A DNA stretch of 64,000 bases. It comes from Bacteriovorax stolpii (GTDB lineage: Bacteria > Bdellovibrionota > Bacteriovoracia > Bacteriovoracales > Bacteriovoracaceae). Shown in pieces: positions 24,887-32,486 of the stretch. Each line of letters begins with the position of its first letter. Position 1 is the first letter of the stretch. A program made the position numbers and the translations under genes. The stretch is from contig CAMCYI010000012.1 in the NCBI GenBank assembly GCA_945883845.1, positions 1 to 64,000 of the forward strand, read 5' to 3'. The notes under the pieces were generated by a model. That model saw only the letters and a list, made by a program, of their open reading frames with translations, was not told the DNA's origin and made no database searches.

Positions 24887-24892
24887 TATCTT
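24887..24892 (+). promoter_or_regulatory. Candidate -10 element for a leaderless mgsA mRNA
   Basis: TATCTT ends seven bases before the ATG at 24899. AAAGG directly before the ATG is too close to act as a normal Shine-Dalgarno. The -35 region is poor. Confidence 0.3.
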
Positions 24893-24898
24893 CAAAGG

Positions 24899-25264
24899 AT
24901 GAAAAAAAATATCGCTCTTATCGCACACGACAATCTTAAGGCCCGCATGGTGGACTGGGCAAAAGCTCACAAAAGCATCCTTCAGAATCACACACTCTTC
25001 GCTACTGGCACAACAGGTAGCAGGATTGAAACTGAGGTAGGACTTCCTCTTACACGTTTCAAGAGCGGTCCTCTCGGCGGTGACCAGCAAATCGGTGCAG
25101 GGATCGCTGAAGGAAGAATTGATATGGTGATATTTTTCTGGGATCCGCTGGAGCCACACTCGCATGATGTGGATGTGAAGGCCTTGCTGAGGATTGCTGC
25201 CGTTTACAACATACCCATGGCCTGTAATCTTTCAACGGCCGACATTCTGATCAAACATTTCTGA
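24899..25264 (+). CDS. mgsA: Methylglyoxal synthase
   Basis: A 121-residue enzyme that converts dihydroxyacetone phosphate to methylglyoxal and phosphate, a bypass of lower glycolysis under phosphate limitation. Family motifs are all present: FATGTTG near residue 35, SGPLGGDQQIGA with the catalytic aspartate D62, and FFWDPLEPHSHDVDVKALLR with the second aspartate and active-site histidine. It is shorter than the E. coli enzyme (152 residues) at both ends but covers the full core. The start is taken at the second methionine of the frame, since the first six codons upstream are not conserved. Nearby GST is a plausible detoxification partner. Confidence 0.93.
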   Translation: MKKNIALIAHDNLKARMVDWAKAHKSILQNHTLFATGTTGSRIETEVGLPLTRFKSGPLGGDQQIGAGIAEGRIDMVIFFWDPLEPHSHDVDVKALLRIAAVYNIPMACNLSTADILIKHF

Positions 25265-26074
25265 TTACTTGAAGAACCCGACGACTTCATCCCGCCCGAG
25301 CAATCCCATTCTCACAATCGTGTAGAAATGATTGTGGTCAAATGTGTCGATCACTTTCGCATTCCAGAGTTCCTGGAGTTTCTTCTGATTCTCGTAAGGC
25401 ACTGTCGTATCTTTGGTTGAAAAAACCACACCCAATTTTTTTCCTGTGAACTTTTTTGCCAGTTGAGTTGGATCAAGATGAAATGCCTTACTCAGATCAT
25501 CGAGATACTGGTCATCGTTCTTGAAGTTATACATCTCGTAGCGTTTCTTCTTAGCGAATCTCATCGCTTCCTGATCAGAGTTCACGATGACTTCAGGAAC
25601 GCGGATCCCGCCTGTAATCACGACTGCCGCTTTCAGCTCATCATGAGTCGACATCGCAATGCTGGCATGAAGACCACCCACACTTGTCCCCATGATTCCG
25701 GTCCACGGAGCTTTCACTTCATTGATCAACATACCGATCGCTTTCTGAACGCGAGTGTAATGCCGCTGATGAATGTCGAGATCAAGTGCGAACTCATCGA
25801 ACTGAGTCCACTCTGTCAGGATGTAAACGTCGAAACCTGCGCGAAAAAATGATTCTCCATAAAGGCGATCGAGAATATTCATGCCACCTGTTGGAGGCAG
25901 AATGATAATGGCCTTATCAGCAACGTCTTCATGAAGATAAGTCACGGCCTTGACATAAAATTTATCTTTATCGAGTGCAAGATTGCCTGAGGCCGGACGC
26001 ATGAGTTGATAAACCAGGGTGCCAAGACCCAGGACAAGGAGTGTACCTAAAAAGATAAAAGCGGCTTTCTGCAT
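25265..26074 (-). CDS. Membrane-anchored alpha/beta-hydrolase
   Basis: A 269-residue protein with an N-terminal transmembrane anchor (about residues 5-24, AAFIFLGTLLVLGLGTLVYQ) and an outer alpha/beta-hydrolase domain. The oxyanion strand is AIIILPPTGGMN, and the nucleophile elbow is MGTSVGGLHASI with serine near residue 131. The final histidine is likely in FDHNHFYT. The closest named families are dienelactone-hydrolase-like and peptidase-like folds, but I cannot assign a substrate. Its stop lies next to that of mgsA on the opposite strand. Confidence 0.8.
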   Translation of the reverse strand: MQKAAFIFLGTLLVLGLGTLVYQLMRPASGNLALDKDKFYVKAVTYLHEDVADKAIIILPPTGGMNILDRLYGESFFRAGFDVYILTEWTQFDEFALDLDIHQRHYTRVQKAIGMLINEVKAPWTGIMGTSVGGLHASIAMSTHDELKAAVVITGGIRVPEVIVNSDQEAMRFAKKKRYEMYNFKNDDQYLDDLSKAFHLDPTQLAKKFTGKKLGVVFSTKDTTVPYENQKKLQELWNAKVIDTFDHNHFYTIVRMGLLGRDEVVGFFK

Positions 26075-26113
26075 TCAGAAAGCCTAACCTGTGATCGGAA
26101 TTATGTCAGTTAT

Positions 26114-26320
26114 TTACTGGCGGCGGATGGCGCGGAGGATCTCTTTGATCCCGCGGCCCGGAAGTTTATCGATTTTGGCCTCTCCCGACTGAACTTTCTC
26201 TGCGTTCATTTCGTCCATGTCTTCCTGGTCGTAGTCTCTGCCGCCTACTGAAAAGCGCTGACCCGAGAAGTACTCGTTCATGTCAAAAGTGTGTTGATTG
26301 CAATTACGAGAATAGTCCAT
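26114..26320 (-). CDS. Small protein of the FDMxEYxSGxRFxVGG family, member 2
   Basis: A 68-residue protein starting at an ATG preceded by GGGAG. Residues 10-26 read TFDMNEYFSGQRFSVGG, the core shared with the protein at 24529; the asparagine and histidine just before the core are also alike. The rest is acidic, then basic (GRGIKEILRAIRRQ at the end, likely a helix). There is no signal peptide or membrane segment. A longer start at 26356 would add 12 Arg/Gly-rich residues. Two copies within 2 kb, separated by unrelated genes, point to an old duplication kept under selection. Confidence 0.6.
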   Translation of the reverse strand: MDYSRNCNQHTFDMNEYFSGQRFSVGGRDYDQEDMDEMNAEKVQSGEAKIDKLPGRGIKEILRAIRRQ

Positions 26321-26398
26321 ATAGTGTCTCCCGCCGCGCATCCTAATGAAGTTCATATAACCTTACAACAAAAAGAAATGTTAATTTTAAGTCAGCAT

Positions 26399-27514
26399 TC
26401 ATCGGGCCTCCGTCGGAGGAAGAGCAACTTTATAAATCGTGAAGGTCAAGTCGTCCGTTGGTGTTCCTGCAGGAGCACGCTGGAGAAGTGAGTCTGTAAA
26501 AATCAGGTTGTTGTTTCGATCAATGGTGAATGTATCAGGCCATTGAATTCTTTCATCCTGAATCAAAATCTTCATCTGGCCTTGAGGTGTCCGGTACGCG
26601 ACGGCGTTTCTTTCGAGGTCGGCCATATATAAATTCCCGTCCTTATCGAAGAACATTCCATCCGGAGCGGGAGTGAGGCCCGAATTTTCTACCTGTGACG
26701 CCCGATCAGAAGCTGAAAGTGAGCGGTCATTGAGGGCACTCGTCGGCACACGGTAGAGCTGGTAGCCCGTGAGGGCATGGTAATAAAGATACTTTTCGTC
26801 TTTGGAGAGCGCAATCCCGTCTGAATGGATGCGGGGTGACCTTCCTTTCATCAAAAAAGGCTTACCGTTGACGAGCAGGGTAACATTTTCAGCTTTCGTC
26901 GACGCGTGAGTATCGAGAACCCGCCAGGATTTTCCGGAATCACGGTCGAGAACCACGATCCCGCCCAACCCAGAGTCCGTCATGTAAATTTTTCCGTTTT
27001 CATCATCCACCCGAAGGTCATTCAGGTAGGATTTTTTGGGAGCAACCTTGCGGTTGAAAGTATAGGTTCGTTTCAGGGCATTGCTCGAAAGGTCAAATTC
27101 GTAAAGCTTCGGCTCCCCGATCACACCTTCCATCTTCGGACTGGCCGGATCGAGAACATACAGACTTCCCCCATGGGCCAGGACGGATTGAACACAAGTG
27201 AAGCGGTTTTTTTCGGGACGGCCACGCCAGGTATTCCATTCCTTATCGGGATACGGGGTTGCTTCCCCTTTGGCATTAATTTCCACCACGGAATAGGGAA
27301 GATTTTCTCTCCAGCGCGGGAAATTTGCGAAAATCCGTCCAGACTCATCTGCCGTGACTCCCGTTACCTGAAGACCTTTGAACTCAGTGAGCTTCATCAG
27401 GTCAGGCTGGGTTTCAGTCGGAAGTGGCGAGGTGGTGATTTTTTTATCCGTCACCTTTGTGGCGCAACCGATTATTAACAAGAACATGAGAGAGAGAAGT
27501 GAGATCGTGCGCAT
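26399..27514 (-). CDS. Lipoprotein of the yellow/major-royal-jelly-like beta-propeller family
   Basis: A 371-residue precursor. The ATG follows AAGGAGTCTCT. The signal ends in the lipobox LIIGC, so the protein is acylated and held in the envelope. The body shows repeated propeller blades with the sequence style of the major royal jelly/yellow family: GLQVTGVTADESGRIFANFP, YLNDLRVDDENGKIYMTDSG, IHSDGIALSKDEKYLYYHAL and DGMFFDKDGNLYMADL. Bacterial members are exported and their ligands are mostly unknown. Family assignment is good; no enzymatic function is implied. Confidence 0.85.
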   Translation of the reverse strand: MRTISLLSLMFLLIIGCATKVTDKKITTSPLPTETQPDLMKLTEFKGLQVTGVTADESGRIFANFPRWRENLPYSVVEINAKGEATPYPDKEWNTWRGRPEKNRFTCVQSVLAHGGSLYVLDPASPKMEGVIGEPKLYEFDLSSNALKRTYTFNRKVAPKKSYLNDLRVDDENGKIYMTDSGLGGIVVLDRDSGKSWRVLDTHASTKAENVTLLVNGKPFLMKGRSPRIHSDGIALSKDEKYLYYHALTGYQLYRVPTSALNDRSLSASDRASQVENSGLTPAPDGMFFDKDGNLYMADLERNAVAYRTPQGQMKILIQDERIQWPDTFTIDRNNNLIFTDSLLQRAPAGTPTDDLTFTIYKVALPPTEAR

Positions 27515-27682
27515 AGAGACTCCTTGATCAATTATCTGCTTCAATATTCAAAATCCTTCACATCTCTAAATCAACTTCATTGATTCGCAAGATGAAGAAG
27601 CGTTTCGCTCTTTTTTTGCCCGCCGGGTAAGAGGTTTTAAAAGAATCTGTCTTAAAATCAAGTAAAGTAACAAAGGCCATGT

Positions 27683-28483
27683 ATGCAGGAACTCTCACTC
27701 TCTAAACTTCTGAAGAATTATAAAAAACTGCCTGAGCAAAAAAAATCCCAGGCAGAAAAGATTACGCCGAAGCTTCAACTCGAAATGTTGAAAATTCAGC
27801 AAGGTCTTTTTCATCAAAAGGAACGCGCCATAATCATACTGGAAGGTTTTGATGCCGCAGGAAAAGGCGGGGCCATCAGGACGATGACTGAGATTCTGGA
27901 TCCGCGTAGTTTTCGTGTGCACGCTATAGGTGCTCCTACTGAAGATGAACAAGGCCGGCACTGGCTCTACCGTTTCTGGACTAACCTTCCGAAACCCGGT
28001 CGCATCGCTGTCTTTGATCGCAGCTGGTATGGCCGGGTACTTATTGAAAAAGTCGAAAAGCTCACACCGACAAATCGTCTAACTGATGCGTACAAAGAAA
28101 TAAATCAGTTTGAACAAATGCTCGTGAACGACGGCATCAAGGTCATTAAAATTTTTCTCGCTATCACAAAAGAAGAACAGCTCGAAAGATTTGAAGATCG
28201 CCTCAAAGATCCATACAAGAACTGGAAAATCACCAAAGATGACATCAAGGCCCGTCAAAAGTGGGATGATTATGTCATCGCCGTTGATGAAATCTTTAAA
28301 AAAACAAATACCAAAGAATGTCCCTGGCATCTTGTTCCGGGCAACAGTAAAAAATTCGCACGGGAAGAAGTCCTCAGGATCGTGACATCTGAACTTAAAG
28401 AGCACGGTAAATGGATGGAAAACGAGGCCGGAAAAATGGGTAAGCGAAAACTCGAAGAAACTCTCCGCAAAGAACTTCAATAA
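27683..28483 (+). CDS. ppk2: Polyphosphate kinase 2 family protein
   Basis: A 266-residue PPK2-type kinase, which uses polyphosphate to phosphorylate nucleotides. The Walker A is GFDAAGKGG (residues 55-63), and the Walker B/lid region is [15 protein letters not shown] (from 111). The FWTNLPKPG and [14 protein letters not shown] segments are standard for the family. Single-domain enzymes of this length are class I or III; the subtype, and whether ADP or AMP is preferred, cannot be settled here. The exported msrB starts eight bases downstream, so the two are probably one operon. Confidence 0.94.
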   Translation: MQELSLSKLLKNYKKLPEQKKSQAEKITPKLQLEMLKIQQGLFHQKERAIIILEGFDAAGKGGAIRTMTEILDPRSFRVHAIGAPTEDEQGRHWLYRFWTNLPKPGRIAVFDRSWYGRVLIEKVEKLTPTNRLTDAYKEINQFEQMLVNDGIKVIKIFLAITKEEQLERFEDRLKDPYKNWKITKDDIKARQKWDDYVIAVDEIFKKTNTKECPWHLVPGNSKKFAREEVLRIVTSELKEHGKWMENEAGKMGKRKLEETLRKELQ

Positions 28484-28491
28484 GGATCAAT

Positions 28492-29001
28492 ATGAAACTC
28501 TCACTACTCGCCCTCATATTGGTACTCTTTCAATCTTCAGCTTTTGCCTGGGATCAGAAAAATTTCAAGATGCCGACTAAAGAAGAATTGAAAAAGAAAC
28601 TCACTCCCCTTCAATACGCTGTGACGAGGGAAGAAGGCACTGAGCGCCCATTTAACAACGAGTATCATGACTACAAAGAGACCGGCATTTATGTTGACCG
28701 CATTTCCGGTGAGCCGCTTTTCAGCTCACTCGATAAGTACGACTCCGGAACAGGATGGCCCAGTTTTACAAAACCGCTTGATGCCCAGAATATTACATTA
28801 AAAACTGATTCAAAACTTTTTGCTTCGAGAACTGAAGTGAGAAGCAGACTTTCCGATTCGCACTTAGGTCACGTCTTTGACGACGGACCAAAGCCGTTAG
28901 GGAAACGCTTCTGCATGAACTCAGCATCACTGAAATTCATCCGCTATCAGGATCTCGATAAGGAAGGATATGGAGAATTCAAAAAGCTTTTCTCGAAATA
29001 G
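28492..29001 (+). CDS. msrB: Exported peptide-methionine (R)-S-oxide reductase, one-cysteine form
   Basis: A 169-residue precursor with a signal peptide of about 19 residues (ending SSAFAW). MsrB motifs follow: SGTGWPSF near residue 85, [17 protein letters not shown] near 117 and [11 protein letters not shown] with the catalytic C141. The two C-x2-C zinc sites of many MsrB proteins are absent, and C141 is the only cysteine in the whole chain, so there is no resolving cysteine. The enzyme must be recycled by an outside thiol partner. It repairs oxidised methionines outside the cytoplasm. A pseudoazurin gene converges on it with one base between. Confidence 0.93.
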   Translation: MKLSLLALILVLFQSSAFAWDQKNFKMPTKEELKKKLTPLQYAVTREEGTERPFNNEYHDYKETGIYVDRISGEPLFSSLDKYDSGTGWPSFTKPLDAQNITLKTDSKLFASRTEVRSRLSDSHLGHVFDDGPKPLGKRFCMNSASLKFIRYQDLDKEGYGEFKKLFSK

Positions 29002-29002
29002 A

Positions 29003-29425
29003 TTATTTAATTTTTGCGAGTACTTTCTGGTAAGTCGTCGCCGCCTTACCAGTCATTTTAAACGCTTTCACCTGGGCCATATTCGTTGGCTTTCCAACCT
29101 GAACTGCGCCGACCATTCCCATCGCTAAATGTGGCAGACATTTAAAGAAGTGGACCCCTTCTTTGTCATATTTAACTGTGATCTCTTTATTGAGACCTGC
29201 TTTCCATTCTGGAACGCCTGCAGGAACTGCACCAACAAGTTGTTGAGCGCTGTGGCCTTTATCTTTTGGAACAAACTTTACGGAGTCTCCGATTTTGATT
29301 TTTAAAAAATTTGGTTCAAACACCATCACTTCGCCAGTTTTGCTTTTATTCACCATCAGTATTTCATGAGTGACAGAAAAAGCTGAACTTGTGAGGAGAA
29401 GAGAGGCAAGCAGAACGAATTTCAT
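29003..29425 (-). CDS. Pseudoazurin-like blue copper protein
   Basis: A 140-residue precursor with a signal peptide of about 17 residues (ending SSAFSV). The cupredoxin copper ligands are visible: H58 in KGHSAQ, C96 in FKCLPH, H99 and M104 in LAMGMVG. The order and spacing are those of pseudoazurin, a periplasmic one-electron carrier that donates to nitrite or nitrous oxide reductases or to peroxidases. None of those partners is in the window. The C-terminal 30 residues are a Lys-rich helix pair as in known pseudoazurins. Confidence 0.92.
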   Translation of the reverse strand: MKFVLLASLLLTSSAFSVTHEILMVNKSKTGEVMVFEPNFLKIKIGDSVKFVPKDKGHSAQQLVGAVPAGVPEWKAGLNKEITVKYDKEGVHFFKCLPHLAMGMVGAVQVGKPTNMAQVKAFKMTGKAATTYQKVLAKIK

Positions 29426-29454
29426 AAATGAGTCCTTAAATATTTTTCCATTTT

Positions 29455-30306
29455 TTAATCGGTATAAAGTTCACAGCAGGTAAAGAAATCACCTCCGCCC
29501 CAGTCACCACCATTAGATGTGACCTGAACGATCTGAGTCCCCACAGGACAGGTGACGCCATTAGTGCCCACCTGATAAGTGGAGCAGTTTTTTTGCTTGA
29601 TCGTTGAGCCGGTTTTCCAGGCTGTCCCGTCACAGAATTCCATTTTCTTCAGCAAAGAACTGTAGCGCTGTTGCCCTTCAGTGGCCGGACCGCAAACAGA
29701 AGCTGTGTTACCGAACTTGATTTCGCCTGCGACATCGAGTGCAGAAACGGGAGCCGTATGCCCGATGGCGACGTTTCCTACGTAATAGATATCTATGCCT
29801 GCTCCGCGACTCCAGATTTCACCGCTGCCACCGGAGAGGGCACGACAACTGGTGATGTTGTTGGAAGCATCGACCACGACGTACAAGCGGACAAACTTAT
29901 TTTTTTTTGTGAGTCTTTTCTGAATCTTTTTTTCAAACTCAACGATGAGCTTTGAAGTCCCTGCTGTAATGTCAGCAGCAGTAGCACTCAGGGTCAGGGA
30001 TTTTACGCGGAGATTGTTTACGAATGACGAACCATCATGACGGATCTGAGGTCCAACTTTAATGTGAGGAACAGTGCCGGTTAAGGCGTTGACGCCGATA
30101 AAGGTGGCCGTGCAGTTTGCAGGATTCGAAAGGTCCGTGATAATTTCGTTTGTTGTAACAATGATGTCGGAGTCGACAGAAAATTTCGTCGTGTTATCAC
30201 TCATCATCTTCGACATTTCCATCACACCGAGGATGAGTCCGCCGAGCATACCGATGGCAATGATGATCTCGACCATGCCGAGGCCTTTCTGAGAATGCTT
30301 TTCCAT
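29455..30306 (-). CDS. Type IV pilin-like protein with a tail-fibre-like C-terminus
   Basis: A 283-residue protein with a prepilin-type leader: after KG come LGMVEIIIAIGMLGGLILG, with the cleavage after G8 and the conserved glutamate at mature position 5. The globular part after residue 40 is not a standard pilin. Around residues 176-200 it reads YVGNVAIGHTAPVSALDVAGEI, which resembles the short strands before the tip of phage tail fibres, and FCDGTAWK near 224 is another fibre-type motif. The last 45 residues hold five cysteines in a Gly-rich context. It may be a minor pilin or adhesin tip. The nearest assembly genes are not in the window. Confidence 0.75.
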   Translation of the reverse strand: MEKHSQKGLGMVEIIIAIGMLGGLILGVMEMSKMMSDNTTKFSVDSDIIVTTNEIITDLSNPANCTATFIGVNALTGTVPHIKVGPQIRHDGSSFVNNLRVKSLTLSATAADITAGTSKLIVEFEKKIQKRLTKKNKFVRLYVVVDASNNITSCRALSGGSGEIWSRGAGIDIYYVGNVAIGHTAPVSALDVAGEIKFGNTASVCGPATEGQQRYSSLLKKMEFCDGTAWKTGSTIKQKNCSTYQVGTNGVTCPVGTQIVQVTSNGGDWGGGDFFTCCELYTD

Positions 30307-30383
30307 AAGAAAGATGCTAGCAGTTTTTGGCGTGTTTGAAAGCTACATCGTACTAGCTGACTCATTTGCTCAAAAGCTCATGC

Positions 30384-30815
30384 TCAACGACCGTCGACCC
30401 AGGCCTTGAGCTGTTCTCTGCTCATCGCTCCTGCCTGTCGCTTCACTTCCTTGCCATTCAAAAACATCACCGTACAGGGAATACCCCTGATACCCATCTG
30501 CGCCGATAAATTTTGTTCGGTCTCAGTGTTAATTTTAAGAAAAACTGCATTCTGTGTTTCAGTAGAAGCCTTTTCAAATTCAGGTCCGTACGTCTTGCAC
30601 GGGCCACACCAGGTCGCCCAGAAATCCACGACGACCGGCACGTCACTTTTCCTGATGATGCGTTCAAAATTTTTCGTCGTCACTTCGGATACTAATCCGT
30701 GGAGTTCGATATTTTTTCCGCACTTCCCGCAGACTGGAGTCTTCGACAGGGCTTCAGTTGATTTAAGTTTATTGAGACTGTCGCAGTGAGGACAGACGGT
30801 GAAAGTGTGACTCAT
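30384..30815 (-). CDS. trxC: Thioredoxin 2 (TrxC type)
   Basis: A 143-residue thioredoxin with an N-terminal zinc ribbon (C8-x2-C11 and C29-x2-C32) as in E. coli TrxC. The redox active site is WCGPC (C70 and C73) within VVDFWATWCGPCK. The cis-proline loop reads GIPCTVMF, with a cysteine where threonine is usual, placing a fifth redox-capable cysteine next to the active site. It is cytoplasmic, so it cannot directly recycle the exported MsrB encoded nearby. The start follows GGGAGCATCCC. Family identity is certain; the extra cysteine is odd. Confidence 0.94.
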   Translation of the reverse strand: MSHTFTVCPHCDSLNKLKSTEALSKTPVCGKCGKNIELHGLVSEVTTKNFERIIRKSDVPVVVDFWATWCGPCKTYGPEFEKASTETQNAVFLKINTETEQNLSAQMGIRGIPCTVMFLNGKEVKRQAGAMSREQLKAWVDGR

Positions 30816-30827
30816 GGGATGCTCCCT

Positions 30828-31988
30828 TTAAAATTTAAGACCTGTGAGTGGGCACTCAAATGCCTCGAGGTTTGACTTAAAGATGTGCACGAAATCTTCT
30901 TCCGCAAGAGCGGCGATTTCTGCGAACTTAGACTTCCGTAAATCCTGGAATACATCAAAAGGAATATCAGCTTCCAGTGTGGCAAGACCATCTGGTAAAG
31001 AGTTGGTAAGCCCGTGGTAAGCACGCGCGTAACCGAATGCCTGATCCTGTCTTTTGAATCCATCAAACAACGCCACGATGATTTCGCCTTTTTCAGCTGG
31101 AGATAACAAAGTTGTCTCTCCCAGTGTTTTTCCCCAGAGATCCATGAAGGGCCCCACAGGAATGAGAAATTTTTGCGACCGGCGCAGGCTTTTGGGCTGG
31201 CGCATGGACATGTGACGGTGGTTTTCGACGGATAAAAATGTCTTGTTCACCTGACCGGCAAAAACGAGAATCGGAGAATAGTGTTCGTTCAGTTGATGGC
31301 CTAATTTATAAATGCGTTTTCTGAACGGATCATCTTCCGGCATTTCCCATTGGTCGATCACGCGATCAAGATCACCGAAGTTGTGGGCCATGAGTGCTGT
31401 TGAACGAAGGAAATTAACGTGGTCACGTTTTTCTCTGAGCTCAGTAAGAAGTTTTTCTTCTTTTTCAATTTCAGCGAGGATTGTAGTCGCCACTTCTTCA
31501 GCGATGGGCTCACGCCTTGAGCGCTTAAGTGCATTGTAGGCACCGATAGCAACTGAGAGCCAAGTCCCCTCGTGTGTGCTCATCACCTGACCGTTGTCAG
31601 GATTGTAGGATTTTCTATTCGTAACCTGTTCGTAGCTCCACGTCCAAGAATCGACAGTAATTCTTCCCATCTTTTCCAGATGACGGCCGACGTGCTGGTG
31701 CTTCCATAAACTTTCGCGGATCTGGTTATCCACATTAGTCGGTACAAAAGTTCCTGCTGTTGACCAATGAGAGGCCATGCAGATGTGGAAGTACTCAGCG
31801 AGATCTATGTGGTTCAGGAGCTTAAGATTTTTTTTGTAATAAATCAGCTTAGCTAGGTAAGCGCGATCTGAACCTTCGGTATTGACCTCTCCCTTGAAAA
31901 GCCAGGGAGCTGTATTCTCGACATCCTTCAGAAGAAGGTTCGGCGCGATTCCCGCAAGATCAATGTCAGATGGTGCTTTCTTCGCCAT
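30828..31988 (-). CDS. Hypothetical 386-residue protein
   Basis: A cytoplasmic-looking, mostly helical protein that I cannot assign. It has no signal peptide or membrane segment. Features include a coiled-coil-like stretch (residues 170-190, EEVATTILAEIEKEEKLLTE), many His and Trp residues (HICMASHWSTAG near 70, QHVGRHLEKMG near 98), and a single C-terminal cysteine. The gene is translated three bases after a small membrane protein gene on the same strand, itself seven bases after a LysR regulator gene, so the three could form one unit. The start ATG lies just after the upstream stop. Confidence 0.7.
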   Translation of the reverse strand: MAKKAPSDIDLAGIAPNLLLKDVENTAPWLFKGEVNTEGSDRAYLAKLIYYKKNLKLLNHIDLAEYFHICMASHWSTAGTFVPTNVDNQIRESLWKHQHVGRHLEKMGRITVDSWTWSYEQVTNRKSYNPDNGQVMSTHEGTWLSVAIGAYNALKRSRREPIAEEVATTILAEIEKEEKLLTELREKRDHVNFLRSTALMAHNFGDLDRVIDQWEMPEDDPFRKRIYKLGHQLNEHYSPILVFAGQVNKTFLSVENHRHMSMRQPKSLRRSQKFLIPVGPFMDLWGKTLGETTLLSPAEKGEIIVALFDGFKRQDQAFGYARAYHGLTNSLPDGLATLEADIPFDVFQDLRKSKFAEIAALAEEDFVHIFKSNLEAFECPLTGLKF

Positions 31989-31991
31989 TGT

Positions 31992-32480
31992 TTAATCTTT
32001 TTTTGTGAACTCTGCTTCAATGATGTCGTTACTTGAAATGGGTGCCTGGGTCTGCCGTGGCTGTTCATACGGCTGATGCGGAAAAGGCTGTCCCTGAAAA
32101 TCACCCATGCGATAACTTTTAAATACAAACTTGTTTTTTCCGAGACCTTTCTTCTCCATCACCTCGCCTCCGAGTGCAACGAGCCAGCTGATGATGACAA
32201 GAATGGGGTTGGTATGAAAGTAGGCCACAGTAGCAAGAGTGGCGACCAGAACGCGTGGGCAGAAGAAGAAGCCGAGCCACCAGATGAATCCTCCGGTCAA
32301 TACACTTGAAAACAAAAGAGTAAGTCTTGGGAAGACGGAAATACAAAGCAGGAAGATGTAACCATGATTCTGGAAAAAATCCGTTGTGCCGAAATCCATC
32401 TTGAAATTATCCATGAGCACGGATGTAGCCACAAGAAGGATAAAGAAAACTGCAGTCCCTTTAAAAAATATCGTCTTCAT
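31992..32480 (-). CDS. Small membrane protein of unknown function
   Basis: A 162-residue protein with about three to four hydrophobic helices in the first 105 residues (FFILLVATSVLM, YIFLLCISVFPRLTLLF, GFIWWLGFFFCPRVLVATLA, NPILVIISWLVAL) and a soluble C-terminal tail rich in Pro, Gln and acidic residues. No family is recognised. It is coupled with the 386-residue protein gene downstream (three-base gap), so the pair may work together as a membrane site and its cytoplasmic partner. That link is an inference from spacing. Confidence 0.7.
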   Translation of the reverse strand: MKTIFFKGTAVFFILLVATSVLMDNFKMDFGTTDFFQNHGYIFLLCISVFPRLTLLFSSVLTGGFIWWLGFFFCPRVLVATLATVAYFHTNPILVIISWLVALGGEVMEKKGLGKNKFVFKSYRMGDFQGQPFPHQPYEQPRQTQAPISSNDIIEAEFTKKD

Positions 32481-32486
32481 AAATTC

